A stretch of DNA of 64,000 nt from Hymenobacter taeanensis. Its GTDB lineage: Bacteria > Bacteroidota > Bacteroidia > Cytophagales > Hymenobacteraceae. Under the pieces are notes generated by a model. It saw nothing but the letters and a program-made list of their open reading frames with translations. It was not told the origin of the DNA and made no database searches. Where the stretch lies: assembly GCF_013137895.1 (NCBI RefSeq), contig NZ_CP053538.1, forward strand, positions 991,501-1,055,500, read 5' to 3'. Shown in pieces: positions 60,576 through 64,000 of the stretch. How positions within the stretch are numbered: the first letter of the stretch is position 1; the number at the start of each line of letters is the position of its first letter. Position numbers and translations under genes: made by a program.

Positions 60576-61910
60576 TCAGGCTACTAACTCTTTTTCCCAG
60601 CTTGGCTGCAGCTCAGCGTAAAGGGTCTGCACAGCTTTCTTTTCGTAATCGGTGACCAGGGTTTCTTCGGCCAGCTCAAGCAACAGCTTGGCCTGCTTGG
60701 CTACGGCGTGTTGGCGGCCAGCAGTGCAGGCGGCGTGGCCGGTGCGGGCCAGGGCGCGCAGCAGGCGTAGCAGCAGCGCGTGGTTGCCTTTACTATTGAT
60801 ACGAACCAAATCAAAGGCCAGACGCAGGTAAGCATCAAAGTCGGCGGCATCTACCAGCACACGGGGGGGCTGGTCTTCTTTGGCGCGCAACTGAGCCGGA
60901 AACGGACGCCCGGCTAATTGCTGCAGTAGCCGCCCAATATGATCTACGGCCATAATGCCGGTAGTGGTATCGTTGATGCCCGGCGAGAGAGCCTTCAGGG
61001 CAATATCAACCAATTGCTGCAACCCGAAGGCTACATCCTGCTCAATGCTACGATGCAGGGCTAGAGTTACGCAGGCCCGTAAACCGTCTATATCATCCTC
61101 GCTGAGTGCCTGGTCGGCCGGGTTATCGGGCTGTAGCCGGGCCAGCTGATCCTGCTCCACCACAAAGGCGCCCACTTTTTGCTCCAGGCGCACAAAAACG
61201 TTGTGCTCAGTGGCCCAGTCCAGCAGCGCGTCGGCATCTACTTGCTGCACGTAGCCGGTTTTTTTGGCATACACAGTTTGGATGCGGCCAGCTGAATACT
61301 CCGGCGGAGGCATGGGGGCGGCGGCCGGCTCCCCTACACCTGCAGGATACAGCTCATCAATTGCGTGGGCCGTTTCGCGGCTGATGCGGTGCAGAATAGT
61401 GCCCGTCTGTAGCGACTCAGCAATGTGGTGAATGAAGTAGATAAGGGCTGCCACGCCACCCAGCGCCAGCACCAGGCCTCCCAGCACCGCCGTAGAAGGC
61501 ACAAACTTCTGCTCATCGGCGGAGCGAATAGTACCCAACACGGCCAGACAGTAGGTAAACACCCCCACAAAGTAGCCCATGACCACCTGGTTGCCCCGGT
61601 CGCGCATGAAATTGCGCAGCACCCGCGGCGAGTACTGGCTGCTAACCTGCGAGATAGTGGACAATGTGAGCGAGAATACCAGCGCCGCCACCGTTAGCAT
61701 AGAGCCGGCAATGGCCGTAAGCATGCCCCGTGAGCCCTCGGCTCCCGCCCCAAACAGCAGCGGAAACCGCTTGGCCCCATTAAACGAGGTGCGGGTATCG
61801 AACGTGATTAGCCCGTAGGCCAGTCCGCAGGCGCCAAGCACCAGCAGCCCCGGCACAAACCACAGGGACTCGCGCAGGCGTTGCCAGGTGTGGCGGAAGT
61901 GTAATGACAT
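60576..61910 (-). CDS. DUF2254 family membrane protein
   Basis: A 444-residue inner-membrane protein of the DUF2254 family (PF10011). Four hydrophobic segments lie in the first 175 residues (about 17-35, 62-85, 108-128, 140-162), with TAIAGSMLTVAALVFSLTLSTISQVSSQYSPRVLRNFMRD as the conserved core between the second and third. The long cytosolic C-terminal part has YVQQVDADALLDWA, RSIEQDVAFGLQQLVDIALKALSPGINDTTTGIMAVDHI and a helical tail. The family function is unknown. A small HMA-like gene lies 44 bases upstream on the same strand. Confidence 0.9.
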   Translation of the reverse strand: MSLHFRHTWQRLRESLWFVPGLLVLGACGLAYGLITFDTRTSFNGAKRFPLLFGAGAEGSRGMLTAIAGSMLTVAALVFSLTLSTISQVSSQYSPRVLRNFMRDRGNQVVMGYFVGVFTYCLAVLGTIRSADEQKFVPSTAVLGGLVLALGGVAALIYFIHHIAESLQTGTILHRISRETAHAIDELYPAGVGEPAAAPMPPPEYSAGRIQTVYAKKTGYVQQVDADALLDWATEHNVFVRLEQKVGAFVVEQDQLARLQPDNPADQALSEDDIDGLRACVTLALHRSIEQDVAFGLQQLVDIALKALSPGINDTTTGIMAVDHIGRLLQQLAGRPFPAQLRAKEDQPPRVLVDAADFDAYLRLAFDLVRINSKGNHALLLRLLRALARTGHAACTAGRQHAVAKQAKLLLELAEETLVTDYEKKAVQTLYAELQPSWEKELVA

Positions 61911-61954
61911 AGAGCAACTGAAAAATAAGTAGAATGCGCAGCAGACTTTTGGGC

Positions 61955-62170
61955 TTAGTCTACGGGTTCCGCCCGGAAACCGGCCCGGGCTAGCGCCTGC
62001 GTTACCTGCTCCCCAATACGGTTGTCAATGGTCTGGATGGTGAGCAGCTTATCAGGGTCGCCCAGGTCGAGGTTCCAGCCATCAATGGGCTCAATTCCAT
62101 TCAGGGCCTGGGTAACGGCCAGCATAGAGTCGTGGTCGGTGATATTGGTTTTGAAATTCAGCGTTTTCAT
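61955..62170 (-). CDS. HMA-like small protein lacking the metal-binding CxxC
   Basis: 71 residues from the ATG at 62170. The pattern MKTLNFKTNI...AVTQALNGIEPIDGWNLDLGD...LLTIQTID...QVTQALARAGFRAEPVD follows the ferredoxin-like beta-alpha-beta-beta-alpha-beta order of heavy-metal-associated domains. However, the metal loop reads TDHDSML instead of CxxC, so copper binding in the usual way is not possible. It may bind another ligand or serve as a structural adaptor. It lies 44 bases before the DUF2254 gene and is probably co-transcribed. Confidence 0.7.
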   Translation of the reverse strand: MKTLNFKTNITDHDSMLAVTQALNGIEPIDGWNLDLGDPDKLLTIQTIDNRIGEQVTQALARAGFRAEPVD

Positions 62171-62485
62171 GGGCGCGGCGTTTAGTAAGCAAACCACTGA
62201 GCCGCCGGAAAGGCGAACAGCAAACCCCTACTTACGGCCCCTATCAGCTTCGGTTATCAGCCCCCTGGCCAACTTAAGCTAGGGCTGCGCAGTGCGCCAA
62301 GCCTGTTGCGGCCAACTGCTGCTTGGCGGTTGTTGCGCCCGCTTGCCCAAACGGCTCTGCAGGCACACCTGCCTGAGGCTCCACCCCGGGCGTACTGGTG
62401 GCGGCCAGCGCAGTGCAATTCTGGTAACCCTACGGCGGGCATTACGTGTTTACCAGTACGCCGACTACAAGGTTGGTACCCATGT
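62171..62485. other. Divergent intergenic region without clear signals
   Basis: This is the region between the divergent starts of the HMA-like and MscS genes. It contains small GC-rich hairpin potential (for example around 62300-62345) but no exact TAnnTTTG on either strand near the genes, and no recognisable small gene. Confidence 0.35.
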
Positions 62486-63454
62486 ATGGATTTTTCGCTT
62501 GCCTGGCAGAAGCTGAATCAGATTGGCCGAGAGTTGGTGGCCGCCTTGCCCAACATTGCCATCGGTACGGTGGTAATTATCATCTTCTTTTTTGTAGCCC
62601 GCGGCGTGCGGGCAGTGGTAGCCCGCGTGACGCACCGTAAGCAAGGCAGCCAAAGCCTCTCGCTGCTGCTGAGCCGACTGGCCTACGTGGCTACCCTAAT
62701 TATTGGGGTACTGGTGGTGGCCACCATTGTGTTGCCGGGGTTCACGCCCACCAGCCTCATCAGCGCGCTGGGCGTGGGTGGTATTGCCATTGGCTTTGCC
62801 TTTAAAGACATCTTCCAGAATTTTCTGGCGGGTATTCTGCTGCTGCTCACGGAGCCCTTCAAAATCAACGACCAAATTAAGTACAAGGACTTCGAGGGTA
62901 CCGTTGAGTCGATTCAGACCCGGGCTACCACCATCCGCACCTATGATGGGCGGCGCGTGGTTATTCCCAACGCCGAGCTGTTTACCAACGCCGTAACCGT
63001 AAACACGGCCTACGATAAGCGCCGCCTGCAGTATGACATAGGTATTGGCTACGGCGATGATATTGCCCAGGCCCGGCAACTGATACTAGAAGCCATGCGC
63101 GAAGTAGAGGGTGTGTTGGAAGACCCCGCCCCAGAAGCAATAGTGATGGATCTGGCTGGCAGCTCCGTCAACCTTCGGGCGCGCTGGTGGGTAAACCCGC
63201 CCCGCCAGGCCGATATTCTCGATGCCCAGGACAAGGTGCTTGAATCCATCAAGAACAAGCTTACCCAGAACGGTATCGATCTGCCCTTCCCGACCCAGCA
63301 AATCCTCTTCCACGACCAGACTGAGGTTACCGACGGCGACCGGCGCCGGCAGCGCGAAGGCTGGCCCACCGGCCAGGGCGACGTGCCCCAGGCCCGTGCT
63401 GCGCTACCTAGTCCTGATCAGCAACCCACATCTGACTCTGTAACCCAAGCCTAA
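62486..63454 (+). CDS. Small-conductance mechanosensitive channel, MscS family
   Basis: 322 residues from the ATG at 62486 (MDFSLAWQKLNQIG). Three hydrophobic helices (about 24-43, 66-88, 92-125) lead into the MscS domain; the pore-lining third helix region reads ALGVGGIAIGFAFKDIFQNFLAGILLLLTEPFKINDQI. The beta domain has EGTVESIQTRATTIRTYDGRRVVIPNAELFTNAV, and the final alpha/beta domain is followed by a polar tail of about 45 residues. It releases solutes on hypo-osmotic shock. Reading frame open 60 codons further upstream, but that part (RRLQGWYPC and similar) is not membrane-like and is rejected. Confidence 0.93.
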   Translation: MDFSLAWQKLNQIGRELVAALPNIAIGTVVIIIFFFVARGVRAVVARVTHRKQGSQSLSLLLSRLAYVATLIIGVLVVATIVLPGFTPTSLISALGVGGIAIGFAFKDIFQNFLAGILLLLTEPFKINDQIKYKDFEGTVESIQTRATTIRTYDGRRVVIPNAELFTNAVTVNTAYDKRRLQYDIGIGYGDDIAQARQLILEAMREVEGVLEDPAPEAIVMDLAGSSVNLRARWWVNPPRQADILDAQDKVLESIKNKLTQNGIDLPFPTQQILFHDQTEVTDGDRRRQREGWPTGQGDVPQARAALPSPDQQPTSDSVTQA

Positions 63455-63467
63455 TTGCTACCGTGAC

Positions 63468-63551
63468 GGCCCGGCTGCTTCTCTAGGCCAGGGAACAGGC
63501 AGCACGTTAGCACCTACCACCTGTTCCCTGGCCTAGAGAAGCAGCCGGGCC
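63468..63551. repeat. Perfect 32-bp inverted repeat between mscS and the DUF421 gene
   Basis: The arms 63468-63499 and 63520-63551 are exact complements over 32 bp around a 20-base loop. The arms include CTAGGCCA/TGGCCTAG. No T tract follows, and the next gene begins 23 bases later on the same strand. It could terminate, stall or protect the mscS transcript, or form a cruciform. Confidence 0.85.
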
Positions 63552-63574
63552 GCCGTAAAGCGTTATTCAAGCCA

Positions 63575-64000
63575 ATGGAACAAATATTCTTTACAAGCTG
63601 GACGAGTATCCTCCGCACGATTATCATTGCCGTTGCGGCTTACGCTGGTCTTATTCTCATGCTACGCGGGTCGGGTAAACGCACCCTGTCCAAGATGAAT
63701 GCTTTTGATTTCATCGTGACCGTAGCCTTGGGCTCAACGCTAGCCACGGTGCTGCTCACCAAGAGCGTGGCCCTGGCCGATGGACTCCTGGCTTTTGCGC
63801 TGCTGATTGGGCTACAGTATCTGCTCACCTGGCTCTCAGTGCGCTACAAAGCAGTTGATGAGTTAATTAAGGGCCAGCCCGCGCTGCTGGTTTACCAGGG
63901 CCAGCTCCTGCACACCGCCATGAAGGCGGAGCGCGTAACGGAAGGCGAAATTATGGCCAGCCTGCGTGAGCACGGTCTTAGTAACCTCATGCAGGTAGAG
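63575..64000 (+). CDS. DUF421 (YetF-like) membrane protein, cut by window edge
   Basis: The first 142 residues are present from the ATG at 63575. There are three hydrophobic helices (about 12-30, 46-63, 67-88) and then the YetF-domain start KAVDELIKGQPALLVYQGQLLHTAMKAERVTEGEIMASLREHGLSNLMQVE, the signature of the DUF421 family. Members are dimeric or tetrameric inner-membrane proteins of unknown role, often in stress or sporulation regulons. The remainder lies beyond the window. It follows the mscS gene and the long inverted repeat. Confidence 0.9.
   Translation, partial: MEQIFFTSWTSILRTIIIAVAAYAGLILMLRGSGKRTLSKMNAFDFIVTVALGSTLATVLLTKSVALADGLLAFALLIGLQYLLTWLSVRYKAVDELIKGQPALLVYQGQLLHTAMKAERVTEGEIMASLREHGLSNLMQVE

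Overview
The window reads as chromosomal DNA of a Hymenobacter-like member of the Bacteroidota (Cytophagales). The grounds are: promoters of the Bacteroidota type (TTTG, 19-21 bases, then TAnnTTTG or TTACTTTG); the gene order rpsU-xerC-hpf; type IX secretion C-terminal sorting domains; outer-membrane receptors with carboxypeptidase-D-like N-terminal domains; LytS/LytTR two-component systems; weak Shine-Dalgarno signals; and a GC-rich composition crowded with the word TGGCCTAG. The genus is an inference from overall character. No rRNA, tRNA, CRISPR array, insertion sequence or prophage was seen.

Layout. 1-500: a cut-off sigma factor, divergent from wrbA (912-1523). 1600-13615: two paralogous modules, each a LytS-type kinase plus LytTR regulator on the minus strand facing an OMP_b-brl_3 outer-membrane receptor on the plus strand. 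The first also carries an ABC exporter between kinase and receptor. The two facing promoters share an upstream GTTGGTTGAAT element at nearly the same distance from an identical TACGTTTG. 13650-21053 (minus): housekeeping and envelope genes (aroE, DedA, a spermidine-synthase-like protein, a PQQ-type sugar dehydrogenase lipoprotein, an esterase, a ComA-like phosphosulfolactate synthase, a TPR protein). 21156-26557 (minus): a lower-GC exopolysaccharide export operon (Wza, Wzc tyrosine kinase, CpsB-type phosphatase, epimerase) behind a clear promoter, with a 19-bp perfect hairpin inside the phosphatase gene. 26684-30945: acyl-CoA dehydrogenase, rpsU-xerC-hpf, then metK convergent. 31352-41711: a beta-barrel protein, S9 peptidase, ion-channel-like protein, HelD-like helicase and several hypothetical genes. 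41858-43506: a T9SS-sorted sugar dehydrogenase and a small membrane protein. 43622-49684: a metal-ion island (CDF exporter, Nramp importer, ZnuD/MnoT-like TonB receptor, outer-membrane protein) with a shared 16-bp TTTAG-N6-CTAAA operator before the Nramp and receptor genes. 49767-64000: paralogous SPW-type membrane proteins, a DUF1501/DUF1800 pair, a lamin-tail surface protein, asd, a secreted three-domain TonB-C protein, an alpha/beta hydrolase, DUF2254, an HMA-like protein lacking its CxxC, MscS and the start of a DUF421 gene.

The two parts that look most like systems are the duplicated kinase/regulator-receptor modules at the left end, which probably sense and respond to an envelope stress or peptide signal, and the metal island, where an outer-membrane receptor and an inner-membrane importer appear to share one metal-responsive repressor while a divergent exporter handles excess. 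Many start codons were moved downstream of the longest reading frame because the extra N-terminus ran through a terminator or promoter, or hid a signal peptide.
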